Below are positions 34,239 to 48,145 of a DNA stretch of 64,000 nt, in pieces. A program made the translations under genes and the position numbers. The notes under the pieces were generated by a model. That model made no database searches, was not told where the DNA came from, and saw only the letters and a list, made by a program, of their open reading frames with translations. Where the stretch lies: contig JAWQEG010000710.1 of the NCBI GenBank assembly GCA_033782935.1, positions 3,286,001-3,350,000 of the forward strand, written 5' to 3'. Position 1 is the stretch's first letter, and every line of letters begins with the position of its first letter. This stretch comes from Petrolisthes cinctipes. Lineage: Eukaryota > Arthropoda > Malacostraca > Decapoda > Porcellanidae.

Positions 34239-37049
34239 GCTTCTGGGACCCCTAAATATCGAATTTTCGGGTGTTTTGAGCCTTAATTTGAGATATCTAC
34301 TTTTTGTCACCTAAAATATCGATTTTTAGCATTTTTTTAGCCTATATTTTGAAAATATTCTAGCACTGAGTAGGCATGTACAGATTGCTTCTGGGACCCC
34401 TAAATATCGAATTTTCGGGTGTTTTGGGCCTTAATTTGAGATATCGCCATTACGCACCTAAAATATCGATTTTTAGCATGTTTTGAGCCTATATTTTGAA
34501 AATATTCTAGTACTGAGTAGGCATGTACAGATCGCATCTGCGACCCCAAAATATCGAATTTTCGGGTGTTTTGAGACTGAATTTGAGATATAAACGAGTA
34601 CAGAAGATGCATGCACATATCGACTTTTGGACACCTAAAATATCGATTTTTAGCATGTTTTGAGCCTATATTTTGAAAACATTCTAGCACTGAGTAGGCA
34701 TGTACAGATCGCTTCTGGGACCGCAAAATATTGAATTTTCAGGTGTTTTGAGACTGAATTTGAGATATAAACGGGTACAGAAAATACATGCACATATTGA
34801 CTTTGGGTATCTAAAATATCGATTTTCAGCATGTTTTGGGCATGTATTTTGAAAATACACTAACACGCTTCTGGGACCCCAAAATATCGAATTTTTGGGT
34901 GTTTTGAGCCCGAATTTGAGATATAAACGGGTACTGAAGATGCATGCACATATCGACTTATGGGCACCTAAAACATCGATTTTGAGCATGTTTTGGGCCT
35001 GTATTTTGAAAATACTCTAACACGGAGTAGGCATGTACAGATCGCTTCTGGGACCCCAAATTATCGAATTTTCGGGTGTTTAGGGCCAGAATTTGAGATA
35101 TAAACGTGCACAGAAGATGCATGCACATATCGACTTTTTCGCACCTAAAAGATCGATTTTCAGGATGTTTTTGGCCTGTATTTTGAAAATACTCTACCAC
35201 GGAGTAGGCATGTACAGATCGCTTCTGGGACCCCTAAATATCGAAGTTTCGGGTGTTTTGGGACTGAATTTGAGATATCGACTTTTTGGCACCTAAAAGA
35301 TTGATTTTTAGCATGATTTTAGCCTATATTTTGAAAATATTCTAGCACTGAGTAGGCATGTAGAGATTGCTTCGGGGACCCCAAAATATTGAATTTTCGG
35401 GTGTTTTGAGCCAGAATTTGATATATAAACGGGTACAGAAGATACATGCACATATTGACTTTGGGCATCTAAGATATCGATTTTCAGCATGTTTTGGGCA
35501 TGTATTTTGAAAATACTCTAACACGGAGTAGGCATGTACAGATCGCTTCTGGGACCCAAAAATATCGAATTTTCGGGTGTTTTGAGCCTGAATTTGAAAT
35601 ATAAACGGGTACTGAAGATGCATGCACATATCGACTTATGGGCACCTAAAACATCGATTTTGAGCATGTTTTGGGCCTGTATTTTGAAAATACTGTAACA
35701 TGGAGTAGGCATGTACAGATCGCTTCTGGGACCCCAAACTATCGAATTTTCGGGTTTTTAGGGCCAGCATTTGAGATATAAACGTGTACAGAAGATGCAT
35801 GCACATATCGACTTTTGGGCACCTAAAAGATCGATTTTCAGTATGTTTTTGGCCTGTATTTTGAAAATACTCTACCACGGAGTATGCATGTACAGATCGC
35901 TTCTGGGACCCGTAAATATCGAATTTTCGGGTGTTTTGGGACTGAATTTGAGATATCGACTTTTTGGCACCTAAAAGATCGATTTTTAGCATGTTTTTAG
36001 CCTATATTTTGAAAATATTCTAGCACTGAGTAGGCATGTACAGAACGCTTCTGGGACCCCAAAATATCGAATTTTCGGGTGTTTTGAGCTTGAATTTGAG
36101 ATATAAACGAGTACAGAAGATGCATGCACAAATCGACTTTTAGGCACCTAAAATATCGATTTTGAGCATGTTTTGAGCCTATATTTTGAAAACATTCTAG
36201 CACTGAGTAGGCATGTACAGATCGCTTCTGGGACCCAAAAATATTGAAATTTCGGGTGTTTAGGGCCAGAATTTGAGATATATACGGGTACACAAGATGC
36301 ATGCACATATCGACTTTTGGGCACCTAAAAGATCGATTTTCAGTATGTTTTTGGCCTGTATTTTGAAAATACTCTTGCACGGAGTAGGCATGTACAGATC
36401 GCTTCTGGGAACCCTAAATATCGAAGTTTCGGGTGTTTTGGACCTTAATTTGAGATATCGACTTTTTGGCACCTTAAATGTCGATTTTTAGCACGTTTAA
36501 AGCCTATATTTTGAAAATATTCTAGCACTGAGTAGGCATGTACAGATTGCTTCTGGGACCCCAAAATATTGAATTATCGGGTGTTTAGGGCCAGAATTTG
36601 AGATATATACGGGTACAGAAGATGCATGCACATATCGACTTTTGGGCACCTAAAACATCGATTTTCAGAATGTGTTTGGCCTGTATTATGAAAATACTCT
36701 AAACACGGAGTAGGCATGTACAGATCGCTTCTGGGACCCCAAAATATCGAATTTTCGGGTGTTTTGAGCCTGAATTTGAGATATAAACGGGTACTGAAGA
36801 TGCATGCACATATCGACTTTTTGGCACCTAAAAGATCGATTTTGAGCATGTTTTGAGCCTGTATTTTGAAAATACTCTAACACAGAGTAGGCATGTACAG
36901 ATCGCTTCTGGGACCCCAAAATATCGAATTTTCAGGGTTTTGGGCTTGAATTTGAGATATCGCCTTTACGCACCTAAAATATCGATTTTTAGCATGTTTT
37001 TAGCCTATATTTTGAAATTATTCTAGCACTGAGTAGGCATGTACAGATC
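34239..37049. repeat. 2811-bp higher-order unit, copy 1
   Basis: Anchors at 34239, 37050 and 39861 are 2811 bp apart. The length fits 11 long and 6 short monomers less the 20-bp deletion at 34866/34867. The unit includes the AGCACGTTTAAAGCC monomer (36490) and the CTCTAAACACGG monomer with one extra A (36709). Confidence 0.92.
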
Positions 37050-39860
37050 GCTTCTGGGACCCCTAAATATCGAATTTTCGGGTGTTTTGGGCCTTAATTT
37101 GAGATATCTACTTTTTGTCACCTAAAATATCGATTTTTAGCATTTTTTTAGCCTATATTTTGAAAATATTCTAGCACTGAGTAGGCATGTACAGATTGCT
37201 TCTGGGACCCCTAAATATCGAATTTTCGGGTGTTTTGGGCCTTAATTTGAGATATCGCCATTACGCACCTAAAATATCGATTTTTAGCATGTTTTGAGCC
37301 TATATTTTGAAAATATTCTAGTACTGAGTAGGCATGTACAGATCGCATCTGCGACCCCAAAATATCGAATTTTCGGGTGTTTTGAGACTGAATTTGAGAT
37401 ATAAACGAGTACAGAAGATGCATGCACATATCGACTTTTGGACACCTAAAATATCGATTTTTAGCATGTTTTGAGCCTATATTTTGAAAACATTCTAGCA
37501 CTGAGTAGGCATGTACAGATCGCTTCTGGGACCGCAAAATATTGAATTTTCAGGTGTTTTGAGACTGAATTTGAGATATAAACGGGTACAGAAAATACAT
37601 GCACATATTGACTTTGGGTATCTAAAATATCGATTTTCAGCATGTTTTGGGCATGTATTTTGAAAATACACTAACACGCTTCTGGGACCCCAAAATATCG
37701 AATTTTTGGGTGTTTTGAGCCTGAATTTGAGATATAAACGGGTACTGAAGATGCATGCACATATCGACTTATGGGCACCTAAAACATCGATTTTGAGCAT
37801 GTTTTGGGCCTGTATTTTGAAAATACTCTAACACGGAGTAGGCATGTACAGATCGCTTCTGGGACCCCAAATTATCGAATTTTCGGGTGTTTAGGGCCAG
37901 AATTTGAGATATAAACGTGTACAGAAGATGCATGCACATATCGACTTTTGCGCACCTAAAAGATCGATTTTCAGTATGTTTTTGGCCTGTATTTTGAAAA
38001 TACTCTACCACGGAGTATGCATGTACAGATCGCTTCTGGGACCCCTAAATATCGAAGTTTCGGGTGTTTTGGGACTGAATTTGAGATATCGACTTTTTGG
38101 CACCTAAAAGATTGATTTTTAGCATGATTTTAGCCTATATTTTGAAAATATTCTAGCACTGAGTAGGCATGTAGAGATTGCTTCGGGGACCCCAAAATAT
38201 TGAATTTTCGGGTGTTTTGAGCCAGAATTTGATATATAAACGGGTACAGAAGATACATGCACATATTGACTTTGGGCATCTAAGATATCGATTTTCAGCA
38301 TGTTTTGGGCATGTATTTTGAAAATACTCTAACACGGAGTAGGCATGTACAGATCGCTTCTGGGACCCAAAAATATCGAATTTTCGGGTGTTTTGAGCCT
38401 GAATTTGAAATATAAACGGGTACTGAAGATGCATGCACATATCGACTTATGGGCACCTAAAACATCGATTTTGAGCATGTTTTGGGCCTGTATTTTGAAA
38501 ATACTGTAACATGGAGTAGGCATGTACAGATCGCTTCTGGGACCCCAAACTATCGAATTTTCGGGTGTTTAGGGCCAGCATTTGAGATATAAACGTGTAC
38601 AGAAGATGCATGCACATATCGACTTTTGGGCACCTAAAAGATCGATTTTCAGTATGTTTTTGGCCTTTATTTTGAAAATACTCTACCACGGAGTATGCAT
38701 GTACAGATCGCTTCTGGGACCCGTAAATATCGAATTTTCGGGTGTTTTGGGACTGAATTTGAGATATCGACTTTTTGGCACCTAAAAGATCGATTTTTAG
38801 CATGTTTTTAGCCTATATTTTGAAAATATTCTAGCACTGAGTAGGCATGTACAGAACGCTTCTGGGACCCCAAAATATCGAATTTTCGGGTGTTTTGAGC
38901 TTGAATTTGAGATATAAACGAGTACAGAAGATGCATGCACAAATCGACTTTTAGGCACCTAAAATATCGATTTTGAGCATGTTTTGAGCCTATATTTTGA
39001 AAACATTCTAGCACTGAGTAGGCATGTACAGATCGCTTCTGGGACCCAAAAATATTGAAATTTCGGGTGTTTAGGGCCAGAATTTGAGATATATACGGGT
39101 ACACAAGATGCATGCACATATCGACTTTTGGGCACCTAAAAGATCGATTTTCAGTATGTTTTTGGCCTGTATTTTGAAAATACTCTTGCACGGAGTAGGC
39201 ATGTACAGATCGCTTCTGGGAACCCTAAATATCGAAGTTTCGGGTGTTTTGGACCTTAATTTGAGATATCGACTTTTTGGCACCTTAAATGTCGATTTTT
39301 AGCACGTTTAAAGCCTATATTTTGAAAATATTCTAGCACTGAGTAGGCATGTACAGATTGCTTCTGGGACCCCAAAATATTGAATTTTCGGGTGTTTAGG
39401 GCCAGAATTTGAGATATATACGGGTACAGAAGATGCATGCACATATCGACTTTTGGGCACCTAAAACATCGATTTTCAGAATGTTTTTGGCCTGTATTAT
39501 GAAAATACTCTAAACACGGAGTAGGCATGTACAGATCGCTTCTGGGACCCCAAAATATCGAATTTTCGGGTGTTTTGAGCCTGAATTTGAGATATAAACG
39601 GGTACTGAAGATGTATGCACATATCGACTTTTTGGCACCTAAAAGATCGATTTTGAGCATGTTTTGAGCCTGTATTTTGAAAATACTCTAACACAGAGTA
39701 GGCATGTACAGATCGCTTCTGGGACCCCAAAATATCGAATTTTCAGGGTTTTGGGCTTGAATTTGAGATATCGCCTTTACGCACCTAAAATATCGATTTT
39801 TAGCATGTTTTTAGCCTATATTTTGAAATTATTCTAGCACTGAGTAGGCATGTACAGATC
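37050..39860. repeat. 2811-bp higher-order unit, copy 2
   Basis: Second copy, with few differences from the first, such as GAATTTTCGG against GAATTATCGG near 36574 and AATGTTTTTGGCC against AATGTGTTTGGCC near 36669. A third copy begins at 39861 but stops near 40140, where the 3037-bp arrangement takes over. The last part of this unit (from about 39000) also belongs to the first 3037-bp unit, so the two arrays overlap. Confidence 0.92.
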
Positions 39861-42071
39861 GCTTCTGGGACCCCTAAATATCGAATTTTCGGGTGTTTTG
39901 GGCCTTAATTTGAGATATCTACTTTTTGTCACCTAAAATATCGATTTTTAGCATTTTTTTAGCCTATATTTTGAAAATATTCTAGCACTGAGTAGGCATG
40001 TACAGATTGCTTCTGGGACCCCTAAATATCGAATTTTCGGGTATTTTGGGCCTTAATTTGAGATATCGTTATTACGCACCTAAAATATCGATTTTTAGCA
40101 TGTTTTGAGCCTATATTTTGAAAATATTCTAGCACTGAGTAGGCATGTACAGATTGCTTCTGGGACCCCAAAATATTGAATTTTCGGGTGTTTAGGGCCA
40201 GAATTTGAGATATATACGGGTACAGAAGATGCATGCACATATCGACTTTTGGGCACCTAAAACATCGATTTTCAGAATGTTTTTGGCCTGTATTATGAAA
40301 ATACTCTAAACACGGAGTAGGCATGTACAGATCGCTTCTGGGACCCCAAAATATCGAATTTTCGGGTGTTTTGAGCCTGAATTTGAGATATAAACGGGTA
40401 CTGAAGATGCATGCACATATCGACTTTTTGGCACCTAAAAGATCGATTTTGAGCATGTTTTGAGCCTGTATTTTGAAAATACTCTAACACAGAGTAGGCA
40501 TGTACAGATCGCTTCTGGGACCCCAAAATATCGAATTTTCAGGGTTTTGGGCCTGAATTTGAGATATTGCCTTTACGCACCTAAAATATCGATTTTTAGC
40601 ATGTTTTGAGCCTATATTTTGAAATTATTCTAGCACTGAGTAGGCATGTACAGATCGCTTCTGGGACCCCTAAATATCGAATTTTCGGGTGTTTTGGACC
40701 TTAATTTGAGATATCTACTTTTTGTCACCTAAAATATCGATTTTTAGCATGTTTTTAGCCTATATTTTGAAAATATTCTAGCACTGAGTAGGCATGTACA
40801 GATTGCTTCTGGGACCCCTAAATATCGAATTTTCGGGTGTTTTGGGCCTTAATTTGAGATATCGCCATTACGCACCTAAAATATCGATTTTTAGCATGTT
40901 TTGAGCCTATATTTTGAAAATATTCTAGCACTGAGTAGGCTTGTACAGATCGCATCTGCGACCCCAAAATATCGAATTTTCGGGTGTTTTGAGTCTGAAT
41001 TTGAGATATAAACGAGTACAGAAGATGCAAGCACATATCGACTTTTGGGCACCTAAAATATCGATTTTGAGCATGTTTTGAGCCTATATTTTGAAAACAT
41101 TCTAGCACTGAGTAGGCATGTACAGATCGCTTCTGGGACCCCTAAATATCGAATTTTCGGGTGTTTTGGGACTGAATTTGGGATATCGACATTTTGGCAC
41201 CTAAATTATCGATTTTTAGCATGTTTTTAGACTATATTTTGAAAATATTCTAGCACTGAGTAGGCATGTACAGATTGCTTCTGGGACCCCTAAATATCGA
41301 ATTTTCGGGTGTTTTGGGCCTTAATTTGAGATATCTACTTATTGTCACCTAAAATATCGATTTTGAGCATGTTTTTAGCCTATATTTTGAAAATATTCTA
41401 GCACTGAGTAGGCATGTACAGATTGCTTCTGGGACCCCTAAATATCGAATTTTCGGGTGTTTTGGGCCTTAATTTGAGATATCGCCATTACGCACCTAAA
41501 ATATCGATTTTTAGCATGTTTTTAGCCTATGTTTTGAAAATATTCTAGCACTGAGTAGGCATGTACAGATTGCTTCTGGAACCCCTAAATATTGAATTTT
41601 CGGGTGTTTTGAGCCTGAATTTGAGATATAAAAGGGTACAGAAGATACATGCACGTATTGAATTTGGGCATTTAAAATATCGATTTTCATCATGTTTTGG
41701 GCCTGTATTTTGAAAATACTCAAACACGGAGTAGGCATTAAGAGATCGCTTCTGGGACCCCAAAATATCGAATTTTCGGGTGTTTTGAGCCTGAATTTGA
41801 GATATAAACGGGTACTGAAGATGCATGCACATATCGACTTTTGGGCACCTAAAACATCGATTTTGAGCATGTTTTGGGTCTGTATCTTGAAAATACTCTA
41901 ACACGGAGTAGGCATGTACAGATCGCTTCTGGGTCCAAAAAATATCGAATTTTTGGGTGTTTTGGGCCTGAATTTGAGATATCGCTTTTACGCACCTAAA
42001 ATATCGATTTTTAGCATGTTTTGAGCTTATATTTTGAAAACATTCTAGCACTGAGTAGGCATGTACAGATC
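39035..42071. repeat. 3037-bp higher-order unit, copy 1
   Basis: Anchors at 39035, 42072, 45109 and 48146 are 3037 bp apart, fitting about 19 monomers. The unit contains an internal 796-bp pentamer duplication (the segment near 39350-39900 recurs near 40146-40700, both with CTCTAAACACGG). Further markers are the TCGCATCTGCGACCCC monomer and the CATTAAGAGATCGC monomer. Confidence 0.92.
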
Positions 42072-45000
42072 GCTTCTGGGACCCAAAAATATTGAAATTT
42101 CGGGTGTTTTGGGCCAGAATTTGAGATATATACGGGTACACAAGATGCATGCACATATCGACTTTTGGGCACCTAAAAGATCGATTTTCAGTATGTTTTT
42201 GGCCTGTATTTTGAAAATACTCTTGCACGGAGTAGGCATGTACAGATCGCTTCTGGGAACCCTAAATATCGAAGTTTCGGGTGTTTTGGACCTTAATTTG
42301 AGATATCGACTTTTTGGCACCTTAAATGTCGATTTTTAGCACGTTTAAAGCCTATATTTTGAAAATATTCTAGCACTGAGTAGGCATGTACAGATTGCTT
42401 CTGGGACCCCAAAATATTGAATTTTCGGGTGTTTAGGGCCAGAATTTGAGATATATACGGGTACAGAAGATGCATGCACATATCGACTTTTGGGCACCTA
42501 AAACATCGATTTTCAGAATGTTTTTGGCCTGTATTATGAAAATACTCTAAACACGGAGTAGGCATGTACAGATCGCTTCTGGGACCCCAAAATATCGAAT
42601 TTTCGGGTGTTTTGAGCCTGAATTTGAGATATAAACGGGTACTGAAGATGCATGCACATATCGACTTTTTGGCACCTAAAAGATCGATTTTGAGCATGTT
42701 TTGAGCCTGTATTTTGAAAATACTCTAACACACAGTAGGCATGTACAGATCGCTTCTGGGACCCCAAAATATCGAATTTTCAGGGTTTTGGGCTTGAATT
42801 TGAGATATCGCCTTTACGCACCTAAAATATCGATTTTTAGCATGTTTTTAGCCTATATTTTGAAATTATTCTAGCACTGAGTAGGCATGTACAGATCGCT
42901 TCTGGGACCCCTAAATATCGAATTTTCGGGTGTTTTGGGCCTTAATTTGAGATATCTACTTTTTGTCACCTAAAATATCGATTTTTAGCATGTTTTTAGC
43001 CTATATTTTGAAAATATTCTAGCACTGAGTAGGCATGTACAGATTGCTTCTGGGACCCCTAAATATCGAATTTTCGGGTGTTTTGGGCCTTAATTTGAGA
43101 TATCGCCATTACGCACCTAAAATATCGATTTTTAGCATGTTTTGAGCCTATATTTTGAAAATATTCTAGCACTGAGTAGGCATGTACAGATTGCTTCTGG
43201 GACCCCAAAATATTGAATTTTCGGGTGTTAAGGGCCAGAATTTGAGATATATACGGGTACAGAAGATGCATGCACATATCGACTTTTGGGCACCTAAAAC
43301 ATCGATTTTCAGAATGTTTTTGGCCTGTATTATGAAAATACTCTAAACACGGAGTAGGCATGTACAGATCGCTTCTGGGACCCCAAAATATCGAATTTTC
43401 GGGTGTTTTGAGCCTGAATTTGAGATATAAACGGGTACTGAAGATGCATGCACATATCGACTTTTTGGCACCTAAAAGATCGATTTTGAGCATGTTTTGA
43501 GCCTGTATTTTGAAAATACTCTAACACAGAGTAGGCATGTACAGATCGCTTCTGGGACCCCAAAATATCGAATTTTCAGGGTTTTGGGCCTGAATTTGAG
43601 ATATCGCCTTTACGCACCTAAAATATCGATTTTTAGCATGTTTTGAGCCTATATTTTGAAATTATTCTAGCACTGAGTAGGCATGTACAGATCGCTTCTG
43701 GGACCCCTAAATATCGAATTTTCGGGTGTTTTGGACCTTAATTTGAGATATCTACTTTTTGTCACCTAAAATATCGATTTTTAGCATGTTTTTAGCCTAT
43801 ATTTTGAAAATATTCTAGCACTGAGTAGGCATGTACAGATTGCTTCTGGGACCCCTAAATATCGAATTTTCGGGTGTTTTGGGCCTTAATTTGAGATATC
43901 GCCATTACGCACCTAAAATATCGATTTTTAGCATGTTTTGAGCCTATATTTTGAAAATATTCTAGCACTGAGTAGGCTTGTACAGATCGCATCTGCGACC
44001 CCAAAATATCGAATTTTCGTGTGTTTTGAGTCTGAATTTGAGATATAAACGAGTACAGAAGATGCAAGCACATATCGACTTTTGGGCACCTAAGATATCG
44101 ATTTTGAGCATGTTTTGAGCCTATATTTTGAAAACATTCTAGCACTGAGTAGGCATGTACAGATCGCTTCTGGGACCCCTAAATATCGAATTTTCTGGTG
44201 TTTTGGGACTGAATTTGGGATATCGACATTTTGGCACCTAAATTATCGATTTTTAGCATGTTTTTAGCCTATATTTTGAAAATGTTCTAGCACTGAGTAG
44301 GCATGTACAGATTGCTTCTGGGACCCCTAAATATCGAATTTTCGGGTGTTTTGGGCCTTAATTTGAGATATCTACTTATTGTCACCTAAAATATCGATTT
44401 TGAGCATGTTTTTAGCCTATATTTTGAAAATATTCTAGCACTGAGTAGGCATGTACAGATTGCTTCTGGGACCCCTAAATATCGAATTTTCGGGTGTTTT
44501 GGGCCTTAATTTGAGATATCGCCATTACGCACCTAAAATATCGATTTTTAGCATGTTTTTAGCCTATATTTTGAAAATATTCTAGCACTGAGTAGGCATG
44601 TACAGATTGCTTCTGGAACCCCTAAATATTGAATTTTCGGGTGTTTTGAGCCTGAATTTGAGATATAAAAGGGTACAGAAGATACATGCACGTATTGAAT
44701 TAGGGCATTTAAAATATTGATTTTCATCATGTTTTGGGCCTGTATCTTGAAAATACTCAAACACGGAGTAGGCATTAAGAGATCGCTTCTGGGACCCCAA
44801 AATATCGAATTTTCGGGTGTTTTGAGCCTGAATTTGAGATATAAACGGGTACTGAAGATGCATGCACATATCGACTTTTGGGCACCTAAAACATCGATTT
44901 TGAGCATGTTTTGGGTCTGTATCTTGAAAATACTCTAACACGGAGTAGGCATGTACAGATCGCTTCTGGGTCCAAAAAATATCGAATTTTTGGGTGTTTT

Positions 45001-45108
45001 GGGCCTGAATTTGAGATATCGCTTTTACGCACCTAAAATATCGATTTTTAGCATGTTTTGAGCTTATATTTTGAAAACATTCTAGCACTGAGTAGGCATG
45101 TACAGATC
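42072..45108. repeat. 3037-bp higher-order unit, copy 2
   Basis: Second adjacent copy. Differences from its neighbours are isolated, for example GTTAAGGGCCAG near 43228 where the others have GTTTAGGGCCAG. Confidence 0.93.
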
Positions 45109-48100
45109 GCTTCTGGAACCCAAAAATATTGAAATTTCGGGTGTTTAGGGCCAGAATTTGAGATATATACGGGTACACAAGATGCATGCACATATCGACT
45201 TTTGGGCACCTAAAAGATCGATTTTCAGTATGTTTTTGGCCTGTATTTTGAAAATACTCTTGCACGGAGTAGGCATGTACAGATCGCTTCTGGGAAAACT
45301 AAATATCGAAGTTTCGGGTGTTTTGGACCTTAATTTGAGATATCGACTTTTTGGCACCTTAAATGTCGATTTTTAGCACGTTTAAAGCCTATATTTTGAA
45401 AATATTCTAGCACTGAGTAGGCATGTACAGATTGCTTCTGGGACCCCAAAATATTGAATTTTCGGGTGTTTAGGGCCAGAATTTGAGATATATACGGGTA
45501 CAGAAGATGCATGCACATATCGACTTTTGGGCACCTAAAACATCGATTTTCAGAATGTTTTTGGCCTGTATTATGAAAATACTCTAAACACGGAGTAGGC
45601 ATGTACAGATCGCTTCTGGGACCCCAAAATATCGAATTTTCGGGTGTTTTGAGCCTGAATTTGAGATATAAACGGGTACTGAAGATGCATGCACATATCG
45701 ACTTTTTGGCACCTAAAAGATCGATTTTGAGCATGTTTTGAGCCTGTATTTTGAAAATACTCTAACACACAGTAGGCATGTACAGATCGCTTCTGGGACC
45801 CCAAAATATCGAATTTTCAGGGTTTTGGGCTTGAATTTGAGATATCGCCTTTACGCACCTAAAATATCGATTTTTAGCATGTTTTTAGCCTATATTTTGA
45901 AATTATTCTAGCACTGAGTAGGCATGTACAGATCGCTTCTGGGACCCCTAAATATCGAATTTTCGGGTGTTTTGGGCCTTAATTTGAGATATCTACTTTT
46001 TGTCACCTAAAATATCGATTTTTAGCATGTTTTTAGCCTATATTTTGAAAATATTCTAGCACTGAGTAGGCATGTACAAATTGCTTCTGGTACCCCTAAA
46101 TATCGAATTTTCGGGTGTTTTGGGCCTTAATTTGAGATATCGCCATTACGCACCTAAAATATCGATTTTTAGCATGTTTTGAGCCTATATTTTGAAAATA
46201 TTCTAGCACTGAGTAGGCATGTACAGATTGCTTCTGGGACCCCAAAATATTGAATTTTCGGGTGTTTAGGGCCAGAATTTGAGATATATACGGGTACAGA
46301 AGATGCATGCACATATCGACTTTTGGGCACCTAAAACATCGATTTTCAGAATGTTTTTGGCCTGTATTATGAAAATACTCTAAACACGGAGTAGGCATGT
46401 ACAGATCGCTTCTGGGACCCCAAAATATCGAATTTTCGGGTGTTTTGAGCCTGAATTTGAGATATAAACGGGTACTGAAGATGCATGCACATATCGACTT
46501 TTTGGCACCTAAAAGATCGATTTTGAGCATGTTTTGAGCCTGTATTTTGAAAATACTCTAACACAGAGTAGGCATGTATAGATCGCTTCTGGGACCCCAA
46601 AATATCGAATTTCCAGGGTTTTGGGCCTGAATTTGAGATATCGCCTTTACGCACCTAAAATATCGATTTTTAGCATGTTTTGAGCCTATATTTTGAAATT
46701 ATTCTAGCACTGAGTAGGCATGTACAGATCGCTTCTGGGACCCCTAAATATCGAATTTTCGGGTGTTTTGGACGTTAATTTGAGATATCTACTTTTTGTC
46801 ACCTAAAATATCGATTTTTAGCATGTTTTTAGCCTATATTTTGAAAATATTCTAGCACTGAGTAGGCATGTACAGATTGCTTCTGGGACCCCTAAATATC
46901 GAATTTTCGGGTGTTTTGGGCCTTAATTTGAGATATCGCCATTACGCACCTAAAATATCGATTTTTAGCATGTTTTGAGCCTATATTTTGAAAATATTCT
47001 AGCACTGAGTAGGCTTGTACAGATCGCATCTGCGACCCCAAAATATCGAATTTTCGGGTGTTTTGAGTCTGAATTTGAGATATAAACGAGTACAGAAGAT
47101 GCAAGCACATATCGACTTTTGGGCACCTAAAATATCGATTTTGAGCATGATTTGAGCGTATATTTTGAAAACATTCTAGCACTGAGTAGGCATGTACAGA
47201 TCGCTTCTGGGACCCCTAAATATCGAATTTTCTGGTGTTTTGGGACTGAATTTGGGATATCGACATTTTGGCACCTAAATTATCGATTTTTAGCATGTTT
47301 TTAGCCTATATTTTGAAAATATTCTAGCACTGAGTAGGCATGTACAGATTGCTTCTGGGACCCCTAAATATCGAATTTTCGGGTGTTTTGGGCCTTAATT
47401 TGAGATATCTACTTATTGTCACCTAAAATATCGATTTTGAGCATGTTTTTAGCCTATATTTTGAAAATATTCTAGCACTGAGTAGGCATGTACAGATTGC
47501 TTCTGGGACCCCTAAATATCGAATTTTCGGGTGTTTTGGGCCTTAATTTGAGATATCGCCATTACGCACCTAAAATATCGATTTTTAGCATGTTTTTAGC
47601 CTATATTTTGAAAATATTCTAGCACTGAGTAGGCATGTACAGATTGCTTCTGGAACCCCTAAATATTGAATTTTCGGGTGTTTTGAGCCTGAATTTGAGA
47701 TATAAAAGGGTACAGAAGATACATGCACGTATTGAATTTGGGCATTTAAAATATCGATTTTCATCATGTTTTGGGCCTGTATTTTGAAAATACTCAAACA
47801 CGGAGTAGGCATTAAGAGATCGCTTCTGGGACCCCAAAATATCGAATTTTCGGGTGTTTTGAGCCTGAATTTGAGATATAAACGGGTACTGAAGATGCAT
47901 GCACATATCGACTTTTGGGCACCTAAAACATCGATTTTGAGCATGTTTTGGGTCTGTATCTTGAAAATACTCTAACACGGAGTAGGCATGTACAGATCGC
48001 TTCTGGGTCCAAAAAATATCGAATTTTTGGGTGTTTTGGGCCTGAATTTGAGATATCGCTTTTACGCACCTAAAATATCGATTTTTAGCATGTTTTGAGC

Positions 48101-48145
48101 TTATATTTTGAAAACATTCTAGCACTGAGTAGGCATGTACAGATC
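45109..48145. repeat. 3037-bp higher-order unit, copy 3
   Basis: Third adjacent copy. Private variants include GGAAAACTAAATATCG near 45294 (others GGAACCCTAAATATCG) and GTACAAATTGCTTCTGGTACC near 46074. The long runs of agreement among the three copies suggest this is among the youngest expansions in the window. Confidence 0.93.

Larger units (their letters stand above)
31464..34386. repeat. 1623-bp unit, copy 2, enlarged by 1300 bp
   Basis: Follows copy 1 at offset 1623 as far as about 32700, then continues to match it at offset 2923 from about 34001. The extra 1300 bp are two additional copies of the 650-bp tetramer. This is a direct view of a higher-order unit growing inside a larger one. 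Confidence 0.9.
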
